Source: Gamsiella multidivaricata (Eukaryota; Mortierellomycota; Mortierellomycetes; Mortierellales; Mortierellaceae). From it: a stretch of DNA of 64,000 nucleotides. A program made the position numbers and the translations under genes. Shown here piece after piece: positions 12,740-24,701 of the stretch. Under the pieces are notes generated by a model that saw only the letters and a list, made by a program, of their open reading frames with translations, ran no database searches and was not told the DNA's origin. The stretch covers positions 62,001-126,000 of the forward strand of contig NW_026251739.1 in NCBI RefSeq assembly GCF_025024155.1, read 5' to 3'. The stretch's first letter is position 1. Each line of letters begins with the position of its first letter.

Positions 12740-13078
12740 AGGATAGCTTTTTTGTCTTGAAGCAATGGCGGTCCTAATTACTTACCAAGTAGCTGCCAAG
12801 AGCATTTATTGGAGACTGGAGCGTTGTGTTAGGTCTGTCAAGCATCGCATTGTTAATTGTTGCATGTTTTCCTCGATTGTGCCTCAGAGGACGAAATAAA
12901 TGGTGAGTTTGGGCTCAGCACATAAGCAAAGAGCACGGCACTTCTTATCTGCATTGTCAGCGGACTACCGCAATTCAAAATGGTCATCAACGAGCGAGAT
13001 TATTCTTATTTGGGATATGTATTAAAACCATCGCGAAATGGAGCGTATGGTATGGGTATGAAAAGACGTGTGCATGGT
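12740..13078. other. Convergent 3' regions
   Basis: These 339 bases lie between the ends of UBA2 and the P450 gene. AATAAA occurs at 12895-12900 on the plus strand, consistent with a UBA2 poly(A) signal. No gene is seen. Confidence 0.5.
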
Positions 13079-15069
13079 TTAGATCTCGGTGGCATTCTTA
13101 TTGCGGCTGTGGAAGATGAGACCTGTAGTCACTGGGTCGCCAATGCGTGAGAGAAGGATAGCCTTGGTTTTAGAAGGATCCTGGATCTCGATCTTGGAGT
13201 AGTTCCTTACCATCAGTACACCAATGGTCTTGAGTTCCTGGATAGCCAAGAAGCGTCCTGGGCAAGCATGTCTATGAATAAAGAAGACAGAATCCGTCAG
13301 ATCCAACTGACTTTTCCTCGATACATAACGCACAATAAAATGCTGAGACCAAAGCGAAGTGTATTACCTTCCCATGCCCCATGTCAAAAAGTCACCTGAG
13401 GCCTTGGTCGCGGCCTTGGACTTGCCGACAAACCTCCATGGCCTGAACTCGAGTGCATCTTCGCCCTGCAGACCGGAGTCCTGATGGATTGAGCGCATGT
13501 TGATAACAGCCTTGCTGCCCTTTGAGATGACCATGCCGTTCGAGAGCTGAACATTCCGCCTAGCCGCGTGAGGGAGCGACAGGCGTTCGACGCGGTACCT
13601 GAAGACCTCACGCACGAATGAGTCCATCTTCGCCATACGCTTCATGGCTGCCGCAGAAAGATCCCTATCATTTTTGGGATCTAACTCAGTGCCCTCAAAA
13701 TCCTTCGCGGAAGCAACCTCCCCGGAATCGAGCTTCTTCTGTCGGATCTCCTGACGTTCCTTCGAGATTAGATCCAAAATCTCCTGTTGCTCCTGATAGA
13801 GCGGCTCTGTGTACTCTGGGAAGGCTGCGAGGTAATAGCACAGATTCGTCGAGGTATCCGAGGTTGTGTGCACGCTCGCCAAGACGAGCAGCAGCAAGTG
13901 ACCACAGACGTCCTCGAGATCCACGAAGCCGTATTTGTCAAAGTTATCGAGAAGGCGCTGCATGATATCAAGGGGGCGTTCCCATTCGAGACCTTTATCA
14001 GCGGCCTCTTGTTCCTGTCGTCGGCGCTCGAGGACGACGGGAGCGGCAGCCTGGACGAGGACTTCCATATGCTTCCTGAGCGGGTTCATATAACCGTACC
14101 TGGTGCGGGTATTGAAGGCGTGCCAGAAGGTATTCCTGCCCCGACCGAGAACTTTGCCAAAATCGTAAGTGCATTGGATGAAGGTGTCGATCACAGCACG
14201 GTTCTTAGCGAGCTCGGGTCCCATGAACACTGTGGCCACTATTCAGCGAGGAATGTAGGAAGCAATTCGATACAGTAAGAAGCATGCATAAATCGTTCAT
14301 GCACAACCAGTGCCCTCGCTCCATTGCATCGCATTGTGTCGCATCAAAAACAATACTCCTTATGGGATTTGCTCACTTACTGGCACCGGCAATCATATCC
14401 TGGAAGATCGACAGCGGGTTTTCGACTAATTTATTCTCACAGTGTCCCAGCTGGCTATCCACGACCGTCTGCAACACATTCACGATCCTGGGCGTAAACA
14501 ACGGCAAGTTGGGTGAGAGGTTATCTCTAATGACCTCATGTGTCGTCCGGTTATCGGGATCCCGGTTGCTCTTGATAACACTCGTGATGAAAGCCCGAAG
14601 TCCCGTCATATCATTAATCGCGTCCGAGAAACTAAAGTCCTCGTTCATGAAGACCTCGCGGGTCAATGGGCCCGAGACGACCGTCTGTGACTGGTTCAGA
14701 ATGCGGCAGTTGAAGACAGGGCCGTATTGGGCCTCGCACCGCCGAAGGAATTCGTCTTGGTCTTCAAAGTATTCAGTGTCATGGGTCGTGTCGCCCGCGC
14801 GCACGGGCACCGTAGGGATGGACTATTATAAAGAACGATCGTGAAGATCAAATTGTGAGTCGCGAGGATTGGGCATTTACTAATGAAAGATTTTTATGAT
14901 CCCCACTTTGATTGTGGCCATATTTTACCTTGTCGGTGCTATACCCTTCCTTGTTGACGGCTTTCATTGTCAGGTACGCAGCCGAGGCCAATCCGAGGCC
15001 GATGGGCAAGGCGACCTTGAGGATCTCTGAAGGATTGGGTGAAGCGGACGAAGACAGAAGACCGATCAT
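13079..15069 (-). CDS. Cytochrome P450 monooxygenase, membrane-anchored
   Basis: Four exons, 15069-14929, 14822-14381, 14238-13368 and 13271-13079, give a 548-residue P450. An N-terminal hydrophobic segment (about residues 18-36) should anchor it in the ER membrane. The I-helix has ASVHTTSDT (315-323), replacing the usual A-G-x-[DE]-T, and the K-helix ExxR is EVFR (405-408). The heme loop is FLTWGMGRHACPGRF with the thiolate ligand Cys488, and the last intron splits the Arg codon three residues before this Cys. The overall pattern (VPVRAGDTTHDTEYFED start of the globular domain, MGPELAKN) resembles fungal P450s of the ent-kaurene-oxidase-like type, but I cannot name the CYP family or substrate. 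No reductase or other pathway gene is adjacent. A 19-base C tract and an A tract (transcribed-strand sense) lie 120-145 bases upstream. Confidence 0.92.
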
Positions 15070-17250
15070 AGCTTGGGAGATATAGTCTGAAGAGCGAGAG
15101 GAGAGAGAGTGTTGTTTCCTGTGAAAGAAAGGGGATTTATGGAGATGCGTCCGATGAGATATCCGCGAGGAGACACTAAGTTTTTTTTTTGGGAGGGGGG
15201 GGGGGGGGGGGGGAGGATTTGTATTGGGTATGGGTAAATTGTTCGTTATTGGTGAGATAGGACGTAGAAGGACGAAAAGAGGGGATCTGATTCCCATCGA
15301 GCTTTTATACGTGCTACGAGATGCCCCTGCGACGCAAAAGACCGCGCTCACACAAGTCCGAGAAAGACGGGGCGGGATGAGACCCGTGTTCACTGCGGTT
15401 GCGCTGTGAAAATAACCGGTTGTAGAAATTGGGTGCGCAAGCAAGAATGCTCTAGTATGTCGCGCGCAGTGGTTAGGTCGACGCTCATTCGCTAGTGTGA
15501 ACTAGTTTAGCGACGGCAGGAGTGCCCTTTTGTAGTCCGTTCAATGCTGTCATCCAACTGGCCGTGTTGCATGAAAAAAAAATATACCCCATCTTTCTTT
15601 CCAGGAGACATGAAATTCAAATTGCCAACCGGTTTCTTGTTGCGAATAGGGAGACCTCAAAGACACTTTTAGCCTTAGTATTGGTCTAAAGACCGGTAGG
15701 TTCCATCCTTGCTGTGTGCCCGGAATTCCGAACACAATCTGCCTGAACCTGCGCTTGATCGGGATTCATTCTTACTATAGTATGACTAGAAAAACGAATG
15801 CGGATAAAAAATCCCACCAACTTGTTTGTCCTGACTGAACCCTGCAAACAACCTCTCTGCTATACTCAGCAGATGCGATTTATCGCATAGGAAGACCGTA
15901 GGCTTTGCGTCCCGTCTCCAAAGAGCTGCAGACTATTCGGGGCTCATCTCCACCCCTGCCTCTATTTTATTTTCTACTAGCTCCATCTCCCTCTCTAGTT
16001 CCTAGAGCAGTTGATGGCGCTCTACTCTCGGCATCCAGTAGACCTCGTTGTCTCTGTCTGCTCCTCTTTCTTTCTATCTTTCTGTCCTTATTCTTTAGCA
16101 AACTAGAGAGGCAACATGTTCTTGTATTTATGCCCATTAGCAATGTCGCGCAAATGCTCTGTAGGCCGTTGCCTGATTATCGACGCCCAAACAAACACAT
16201 TCGCGTTAAACTAATAAACCCAATTTGGCCTTGGACACAAAAAAAAAAACGATTATCGAACCACTTAACACCGCACTGTCCTATATCCTGCGTCCTGCAT
16301 CCTGTGGGCGCAAAGGTTACTATGGTCCATTTAGTTCACATCAAACCGATAAACAATTACAAACCATAAAACACCCATTAAAAAGACATTGTGCGCACAC
16401 AGCTCCGAGGCTATATGACAGGCCATAGGAGGAGAGAAAAGTAGGAGCCCAACACCAGCGAAATTCCGAGCAGGTCTCTGCCTAGTTACCTTCCCCTTCC
16501 TAGAGCCACCTGAACGCACGCGAAAGAAAAATCCGATACAGGCGTATGTACAAGAATAGATAACAGACATCAGATATAGGCGCCTGAAGGAAGTTTGGCT
16601 GCACACCGCGTGCGCGGGCTTTCAAATCCGATTACAATCGTATTTGTGCATTCTTCAGTAGACTATGCAGGTCCCTCCTTCCCCCGCTCGGGTCTCGGAC
16701 TACATTCACGATACAAATTTGTTTTGGAAGCACAAACACAGCAATCAGTTGAGATGATCGAGACGCACATTCGTGCCCCATGTAGAAGTAACAGGACGAC
16801 TTTCAAGGGGCAATATACAGTGATTTGTGACCTGAGGATACTCAAGGCTCCGGTAGTGTAGATGAAGAAGGCGCTACATAGATTTTAGGACGACATCTAC
16901 TCTCTTTCCCACATTCCCACATCCGCAAACTTTTACTCTAATTCTTCAAATTAACATTCGCTTTTCGTATGAATGCGGTAGCGAATCCGGCCTAAATACT
17001 GGTATCGTATCATCCACCACCGTTTTCGTCATGTGTTTTACTGTTGGTAGGCACTTTCTTTTCACACAAAAAGATCGCTGTATTTATTCTTGGCTCTTTT
17101 TTTTTTTTGGTTTCTTTACAACAACCGTGTCCTTGTGTCATCTTTTGTTAAAAGAGACGGAAGAAATCCCAGGTTAAAAATGGATGGGCAAAGTGGCTAC
17201 GGAAGGGAAATATTTGCTGGCGCCTTTCTATGTCAAATGAAATATTGTCA
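15070..17250. other. Intergenic region with homopolymer tracts
   Basis: This 2.2 kb stretch holds the P450 promoter and the 3' region of the Pin4-like gene. It contains a T10-GGGA-G19 block at 15181-15213, an A run near 16240 and a T run near 17097-17108. I find no supported gene; the open frames present are short and without domains. Confidence 0.55.
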
Positions 17251-19781
17251 TTAAAAGAATGCAGGCTTGATCATGGTTGCATCGCGCAACTGCTTCTGTT
17301 CACGAATCGTAAACACCTTTCCGGGCTCGGGTCCCTTGGGTTGGCGGATGGGGTATATCAGGTTGGTGTTCATCGTGCTGCTTGCAGTAGCCGCGTCAAA
17401 CACCATCGATTTTCTGTACAGTGATCGTGTGGGCGAAGCGGAGCCCGTCGACCGAGTCGTTGATGACGCAAATGTATAGGTAGATAGGATAGAAGAGGTG
17501 GTCGAGGAAGGAATATCAGGCAGAGGCGAGCGCGATTTGTAGATCGGGCTTTCAGAGCGAAGAGAGCCGCGTCCAGCAAACGACATTGGGCGTTGCTGTT
17601 CAACATGAGAAGTAGAGAGCAGATATAGAACTTGGGTCAGTGGTCCTGTGAGATACTGTTCGCGCTTCATATACTGTACACTTCGTCCGTTCATACCTTG
17701 GTAGGGGTGCCCGGTCCTGCGGAGCCGGCAGAAGAATCCAGGGCAGAGTTGGGGGGAGGGGTTTTCATGATGATCAATCGACGAAGGTTTCCTTCGCCCT
17801 CGGTGTAATGATGCAGCGACAACTTGTCGGCAATGAGATGCAGAATTCTGCGCTGACGAGCGCTCAGATTCTCGGGGAAGATCATATCGTCTTTCGTAGC
17901 ATCGCCTCGGAACATGAGCAGGCGGTCATAAAATGCCAGGGTCTCTCCATCATTCAAATCCAATTGGTTCAGCGACCCTATAATAGTACATTGGGTGAAA
18001 TCTTTGTTAGAGGGGTATAACGGCACCATTTGAACACACCCCTTTTTTTTGCCACCAGATTGAACATACCAGACGAGTCGTCGCGATCCAAAAGACTGCG
18101 TCCCGAGTCCCGTCGCTCCAACAGGGCTGCGGACGCACGGTTGCGAGTGCGATCAAACTCGCGACTCTGCAGTTCCATTAGCTCACGCTGTCTCTCCTGT
18201 CTTTCCTGTTGCTGTTCCAGCAACTGGTTCTCCATAATCTCCATCTCTCTGCGCTGAAGGGCTTCCTGCGCAGCGGCAGCAGCGGCAGCAGCCTTCTCCT
18301 GGTCTCTCTTCTCTTGCTCCGCCGCAGGCATCACCTTCTTATACTCAACTCTCAACTTTCTTCCTTGAACCTCGAATCCGTTGACAGAGTTGTAGACCAA
18401 ATCGGCCTCCTCAGCTGTTCGGTAGTTGGCAAAGGCCAGACCCCGGAAGATACCGTTGTCAAAATGGTAGTTGAAGGCATAGGGCTTGGGGATGTCGAGG
18501 TTATCAAGGATAGCAAGCAAGGAGTCGCGCTTGACCGAAAAGGGAATGTTCTTGATCACGATAGCAGTCGGAATAGTATCGACGTGCTCCTCTCCATGCT
18601 GTTGCGGCTGTTGCTGCTGCTGTGGGGGCTGTTGCTGCTGGGGGTGGGGGAACTGTTGGAAGGGCTGCTGGTAGGGCTGAGACTGAAATTGACCAATCAG
18701 AGGGCCGGGCTGCATAGGCTGGTAGGCATAGGCCTGATGCTGGTAGTACTGCTGCTGGCGTGGATCCTGCTGGAGCACGGGGGACTGGATGGGCGAAGCC
18801 TGAGGTGGGCTCCAGTTCTAAGGGAGCAGTCATTGAATTAAGAACCACCAAGAACATGTGGGGTTAGAAAGAGAGCCAACACCAGAGCATCAAAAAACAA
18901 AACAAAGAAGCGCGACAGGTCAGGGCGGGAAGAAAGATGGTCGGGAAAATGAAACAACGAAGATGAGTGGTGCATGGAAGGAGAGGCGTGGCAAAGATAG
19001 ACAGAGAGAGCAGGGTGCATGCATGCATGTCTATGTCCATATCCATGGGCATGGCAATAGACTCTAGGGGTTATCCGTCCGTCGACTGTCACACAGGAAA
19101 TGTGGTCCTCCAATTTTTTTTTCCGCTGCACCAAGGGAGACCAAGTCAGGGGAGAGAAGAGCAAAATGGTATGTGGTTGCATGGCATGCAACCTGTCCCA
19201 TGTGCCATGCACCATGTACATCCACGTACAAACAACACATAAACAGATACAAACATCAGGACCCTATCCCACTTCCTACCACTGTTTTCTTTTTTGTCTT
19301 TTACCGACGGATCCCCTTGCCCTCGTTTTGTTCGATTGCATGCTGCCACCGATAGACAGAATATTGGCCATTGACCACAGCTAGGGACTGCACAGGACAA
19401 TAAAATAAACCCCCGGTGACGATCCCCCTCCCAAAAGTGAAACAGCCTAGGAACATTAACAAGAAGTGTGTGCCTTACCACGCTGACCAGAGACATGCGG
19501 TTCGAATGGCGCTTGCCGCTCGTGCTCTGCACACCATTCATTCCCATGCCCATGCTGTTTCGTTGAGACTGGTACCCAGATGCACCATTCCCATTCCCTC
19601 CGCCATTAGTCGGCTTGCGTGTCAGGGGGCTGGCCGGGCCGCGCTCAGACCCATACTGCGAATAGCGGCGTTGGTGCTGCGGTTGGTACGTCGGCTGATG
19701 CTGGTGGTCAATTGGCGACGCAGGGCCGTTGTCCCGAAGGGACATAGCGTCAAAGGTCATGTCAAGATGCTTGGTCGTCAT
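17251..19781 (-). CDS. RRM plus R3H RNA-binding protein, Pin4/Mdt1 (Cip1/Cip2)-like
   Basis: Four exons, 19781-19479, 18817-18070, 17977-17697 and 17595-17251, give a 558-residue protein. The N-terminus is low complexity, with Gln/Pro-rich tracts up to about residue 176. One RRM follows (about 183-265): IPTAIVIKNIPFSVK is RNP2-like and FRGLAFANY is RNP1-like, closely resembling yeast Pin4. A charged Arg/Gln coiled coil of about 80 residues follows, then an R3H domain (about 375-430; ENLSARQRRILHLIADKL). The C-terminus is Ser-rich and ends TMIKPAFF. Pin4/Mdt1 and fission-yeast Cip proteins bind mRNA and act in cell-cycle, DNA-damage and stress responses. A similar cytoplasmic mRNA role is inferred here. 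The 661-base first intron is long for this window. Many Ser-Pro and Thr-Pro sites suggest phospho-regulation. Confidence 0.9.
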
Positions 19782-20954
19782 GGTGCTGGGTAACGGAGCG
19801 AGGCTTTTTTCGTAGTTTTTTTTTTTAGTGTTAATAGGTGGTTATGATTCTCGAACCAATTGATGGAGCTATATGAATAAAGCAATAGGAAAAAACCAAG
19901 TGGGATTTTTTGCTCGTGTGGGATGTAGTAGTTTTGTGTTCAGTTGGATGACAAAGAGTGCGAGATATAAAAAGAAGGTGCTTTTGCACAAGTCTTGAGT
20001 TACGAGACTACAGGGGATGTGGGTGCTTGGATGTGTTCGTGTTCAGGAGGGTTTTCTGATATTCAATGGGTAGTGGATAAAAACAAGTGAGAGAAAAACG
20101 TAGGTGTGAAAAGAGTATGCATGTATAACTACGAGACGAGAAAGAATAAGAAAGATAAAAAAGAAAAGCACAGTGAACAAGCGGAGGGGAAACAGTTAGT
20201 TCGTTAACATGAGTCAGGAAAGAGCTGGTGGAGCAGAGGGGGAACAGGCGTGAAGGAGATGATGATCAGGGAGAGTGTAGAGTTGAGGACGAGGAACAGA
20301 AAGGAAAAAAAGAAAGAAAGAGGGTCTTTGGTGGAGAAGAAGACCTTTTTGTGCTCTCAGAGAATATGCTCAGGTGTGCGTGTGGGTGTACTTTTTCTTT
20401 TGTGTGGGACTACCGAATGCCTATTTTATCTTCCACAAACTGTGAAAAGGAGGTTATCCAGGGGAACAAAACGAGACGAGAAAATTGGATGGACGGATAC
20501 AACAGGGAGCAATCAACAGCAAGCAATGTAAATGAATAAATAGATGTAGATAAAAATATGCATTCTCATACGTAGCTGCTCCATAGGAAGATAGATAGTG
20601 CCACACCAAGACTAATAGCTCTAGTAGGCGCAAGTCAAACAAAAGAAGCACCCATCGGTCCATGGTCTACGGTCTTCGGTCTACGGTCTTCGGTCTATGG
20701 TCTTCAGTCTACGGTCTATGGTCTCTGGGCTATGGATCATTGGCCATGGTCCTGCCTGCTCTTCATAGCTCACGGGGGACTCAAATAGATTCGCGGGCCC
20801 TCTGGATTTGAAGTACATACGATACAGGGTCATTATCACGTGTGGTTACCTGTTGGGACCGTATTCACGAATCAAAACAAAAAAAACCTTGCGTCGAATC
20901 CATTCCATTCATCCTTCCTTCCCTATTCTCACAATCCCCACACCTAAAGTCATA
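19782..20954. other. Divergent promoter region, Pin4-like / NAC alpha
   Basis: About 1.2 kb lies between two divergently transcribed genes. No gene is supported. It includes A/G-rich stretches (20080-20330), a heptamer tandem repeat (20657-20733) and a pyrimidine-rich leader with an A run just before the NAC alpha start. Confidence 0.5.
20657..20733. repeat. Tandem heptamer GGTCTAY/GGTCTTC, 11 units
   Basis: Eleven uninterrupted 7-base units (77 bases) with consensus GGTCT[AT][CT]. The TAC and TTC forms partly alternate. It sits between the divergent Pin4-like and NAC alpha genes, about 220 bases upstream of the NAC alpha start. Confidence 0.9.
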
Positions 20955-22017
20955 ATGTAAGCAGTGCACCCGCTGATCCAGAAGAAGCTGATTGAGAACA
21001 TTCAATCCCATTGTCGACGCCAGAGGATTTTTTTATACGTGTTCTGTTCAGAAGAACAGGAAGGCAACACAATAGGAGGCTATCAGGATATCACAGCAGA
21101 AACGTATAGGAGAGCACCATTGTCAGCATTTTAACCGAGGAAGATATGGGATGAATCGACTCTAGAGCGTTAGGGGGCGGTTATGCAGCCCGCATTTTTG
21201 ATCCTATCGCTATCTTGTTGTTATCATTGGTTTCCAAGGAGGACATTTTCAGCGAACCATTGAGCCATGCCAGGACATGCTACACCGCTAGCTTACCAAT
21301 GGACGATCCATTGATCATGTTATTCATGGCCTATGCTTTATTATCTCCTTCAATTGTTCAAATGCAACATTTAGGGCCGATATCGAGAACAAGACCGCCA
21401 CCATCGAGGAGATCCACGACGACTCTGACTCTGAGCAGCAGGTTTCTTCTTCTTCCCGTGTCCAGTCCCGCGGTGAGATCAAGGCTCGCAAGGCCCTCAG
21501 CAAGCTCGGACTCGTTAAGATCAAGGGCGTCACCCGCGTCACGATCCGTCGCTCCGGTCAGGGTATCTTGGCCATCTCCCAGCCCGATGTCTACAGGTCC
21601 TTGAACTCTGACACCTATGTTGTCTTTGGTGAGGGACAGACCGAGGATCTCAACAGCTTGCAGTCTCAGCTCGCTGCTGCCTCCGAGGTCCTCAAGGATG
21701 CTGGTGAGGCCACCGAGGCTGCCACTCCCTCTGCCGACGCTGCTGATGAGGAGGACGATGAGGAGGTTGATGAGACAGATGTCAGCAAGGAGGACATTGA
21801 GCTCGTCATTGCCCAGGCAAACGTCAGCCGCTCCAAGGCTGTCAAGGCCCTCAAGGCCCATAATAACGACATTGTCAACGCCATCATGGTAAGCGCTTGA
21901 TCCACCCGGTCGTCGGCATGCTCCACTTTTCGACGCGTCAAAGGTCATTTTTAGGATTACTAACACACGTTTTCTGCTTTTTTCTCACATATCTGACAAT
22001 AGGAGTTGACTATGTGA
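20955..22017 (+). CDS. EGD2: Nascent polypeptide-associated complex subunit alpha (EGD2)
   Basis: Three exons give a 176-residue NAC alpha. The first coding exon is only the two bases AT at 20955-20956. An intron of 418 bases (20957-21374, GTAAGC...TTTAG) then splits the start codon, and exon 2 (21375-21888) begins with its G, giving [14 protein letters not shown]. Exon 3 is five codons (22003-22017), giving the conserved end IMELTM. The NAC domain spans about residues 40-105 ([40 protein letters not shown]). After an acidic linker comes the UBA domain (about 137-176; [24 protein letters not shown]). With the beta subunit it binds nascent chains at the ribosome exit tunnel. No in-frame ATG precedes the NAC domain in exon 2, which supports the split start. 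Confidence 0.92.
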
Positions 22018-22425
22018 AACCCACAACGTTTGAAGTATTAATCGGTCGGTCATCCTATCATTTTTCGTTTTTACTTTCCACGAACCAAGAAAAAAATCTA
22101 AAAAGGCGTGAGCGGAAATAAAAATCATCAAAAGCACTGTTTGCCCATGTCTCGCTTATGCTATTATGTACTATTGTATGCTATGCTATGCTATGCTATG
22201 CTATGCTATGCTATGTTATGCTATGTTATGCTATGCTATGCTATGCTATGCTATGCTGTGCTCTTCTCAATGCTTGGTGCCTGAAAAAGAAGAAAAAGTG
22301 ACTGGCAAAGCGTGTTTGTTTCCACAACCGGGAATATAAACTTGAAAGCAGGCGAACCATTTTGCCCATCAACCTCAGCGCAACCCATCCTAGGACAACG
22401 AGAGTGAAGAAGGACAGAACTGCTT
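22018..22425. other. Intergenic region between NAC alpha and ArgRS
   Basis: 408 bases between two co-directional genes. The central part is a pentanucleotide repeat. AAATAAAAATC near 22117 may act in NAC alpha polyadenylation. No gene is seen. Confidence 0.5.
22176..22258. repeat. Pentanucleotide microsatellite (TATGC)n
   Basis: About 16 copies of TATGC/TATGT, with a few C-to-T variants, in the short gap between the NAC alpha and arginyl-tRNA synthetase genes. Confidence 0.9.
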
Positions 22426-24701
22426 ATGGCATCAGCGCGGTTCAAGAACGTGATTGCAAGCCAACTGGCCAAAGTCACAGGAGGGGATGCTTCGGCCATT
22501 GCAAAGGCGATCGATCGACCCAAGGTCAAGGGACACGGAACGTTTGCGGTACCCCTGCCTCGACTCTTTCTTTTGACCAATGTTCCCAAAAAAAAAATCC
22601 TTGATGGAGCCGGCAAGCCGGATCGACTGCAGGATAGTGGACCTATAAGCAAGAATCATGGTGTACAGGATATGAAGGCGCAATTGCTCGGGAGGATACA
22701 GCATGAGGTAAGAACAAACGATGCAGGAATCACCGATCTAACGGTGCTTGGGCATTAAAAGACCGATACCATTCTATCCTATATTCTCTTTTTGCGTCTC
22801 TACAGTTTGATATGACTGGTCCGATCCGATCTGTCAGCCCTGTGGGCCAGTTCCTGAACTTCTCTGTCGACGAACGCCAATACACGCGAGACACCATCCA
22901 GGATGTAATCAGAGCCGAAGAGACAAAAGCGCAATACCTTTCACAACTATCGTCAACATCAGCATCATCTCCATTATCAAGATCAAAACAGTATGTGGCA
23001 AGTCTTGGCTACGGCATGGATCCAACCATCGGACAGGGCCAAGTGATCGCCATCGACTATAGCTCCCCTAATATTGCTAAACCCTTTCACGGGGGACATT
23101 TGCGTGGAACGATTCTCGGAAACTTTGCCACAAGACTGCTGAGAGGATTCGGATATCAGGTCGTAGGCATCAACTATCTTGGCGATTGGGGCAAGCAGTA
23201 CGGTACGTTTCATGGGTGAAAGGCGAAATTGATCCGATGGCCATTTTACAAACAATACACAATGACTAAGCAAGCTTGCTCTGTCCGCAAATATTAGGTC
23301 TAATGGCTGTGGGATTCGACCGCTATGGAGACAGGACAAAGCTGCATCGGGACCCCATCAAACATCTGTACGACGTCTATGTCAAGATCAACCGCGACAT
23401 CACCGAAAACCCTGAACTCGACAAATTGGCTAACCAATACTTTAAGCAGATGGAAGACAATGAGCCCAAGGTCCTTTCCCTTTGGCAAGAATTTCGAGCC
23501 TTGTCGATCGATGTCTACAAAATCATGTACAAGCGGCTCGGAATCGAGTTTGATGTCTATTCTGGCGAATCCGAGAGTGCCAAATATGTGCCTCAGGCGT
23601 ACGATCTTTTGCGGAAGAAAAATCTACTCAAGGAACAGGAGGATGGCGCCTGGGTCGTGGACCTCACAGAGCATGGATTGGGTGTTTGTGCACTTCGTAG
23701 AGCGGATGGAACGACCTTGTACCTGACTCGAGATGTAGGCGCATGCCTGGAACGAGTTGAGCGGTTCAAGTTTCATCGACACCTGTATATGATTGGAGAC
23801 GACCAGAACCTGCATATGAAGCGGCTCTTCAAGATCATGGAATTAGCATTTGCGGAGGAGGCCGCAGCCGCAGAAGCTGCAGGGGCTTTGCCGCACTGGA
23901 GTCGTTCCCTACAACATATCTCGTTCGGAAAAGTTCAGGGCATGTCAACACGCAAGGGCAAGGCTGTGTTCCTGGAGGATATTCTCGACACGGCACAGAG
24001 CACTATGCTGGAAAAGATGAAGGAGAACGAGTCAAAGTTCGAAGCTGTCAAGGTGTCCTTCCAAGGAATTGCAGGCGAAACCAACAAGGACGAGGAGGAT
24101 GGCGTAGCATTAGTGGCAGATCAGCTAGGTATCTCAGCAGTCGTCATCCAGGATTTCCAGGCACGCAGTTCGAAAGGCTATGAGTTCAGCTGGAAGCGCA
24201 TGACTGAGTCGACAGGCAATACAGGCATCTATCTCCAATACGCACACGCGCGTCTCTGCGGGTAAGAGTCATTTCCTTATTTATCAACAATTTGCTACCA
24301 CTTTAATATCTCAATTGCCCTAAAATTGAGGTACCTATTGCTTCATCTACCTATTTATTGAAAATAGAATCGAGAGCAAATCTGGCACGCCCCTCAATCC
24401 GGACGCCAACACCGACCTCCTCATAGAACCCGAGGCGTTTGATCTCGCGAACGCGATTTCGATGTACCCGGACATAACGCTTCAGACCCTTCAGACTTTT
24501 GAACCGTCCATGATCGTCAACTATCTCTTTAACTTGTCGCACGCGATCAGTTCTGCAAACCAGGTCCTGCAGGTCAAATCTGCAGTCGAGGCTGGGCAGC
24601 ACGATCTGGCCGAGGCACGTATGTTGCTCCTCTGGGCTGCCCGTGTGACACTTGGTAACGGTATGCGTATCCTGGGATTAGAACCCTTGGAGCGGATGTG
24701 A
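22426..24701 (+). CDS. Arginyl-tRNA synthetase
   Basis: Four exons, 22426-22707, 22806-23202, 23298-24261 and 24368-24701, give a 658-residue class I synthetase that charges tRNA-Arg using ATP. The HIGH-like signature is FHGGHLRGT (His189-His192), preceded by YSSPNIAKP. The KMSKS-like loop is GMSTRKG (about 441-447). The stem and anticodon-binding domain include [12 protein letters not shown] and the C-terminus ends GLEPLERM, matching the usual ArgRS end in LG(L)..ERM. The N-terminal region (about 1-180) is the additional domain that recognises the tRNA D-loop. Length is similar to yeast Rrs1 (607) and human RARS (660). No clear mitochondrial presequence is seen at the first ATG ([17 protein letters not shown] is weakly amphipathic), so cytosolic action is likely and dual targeting possible. 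Confidence 0.95.
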
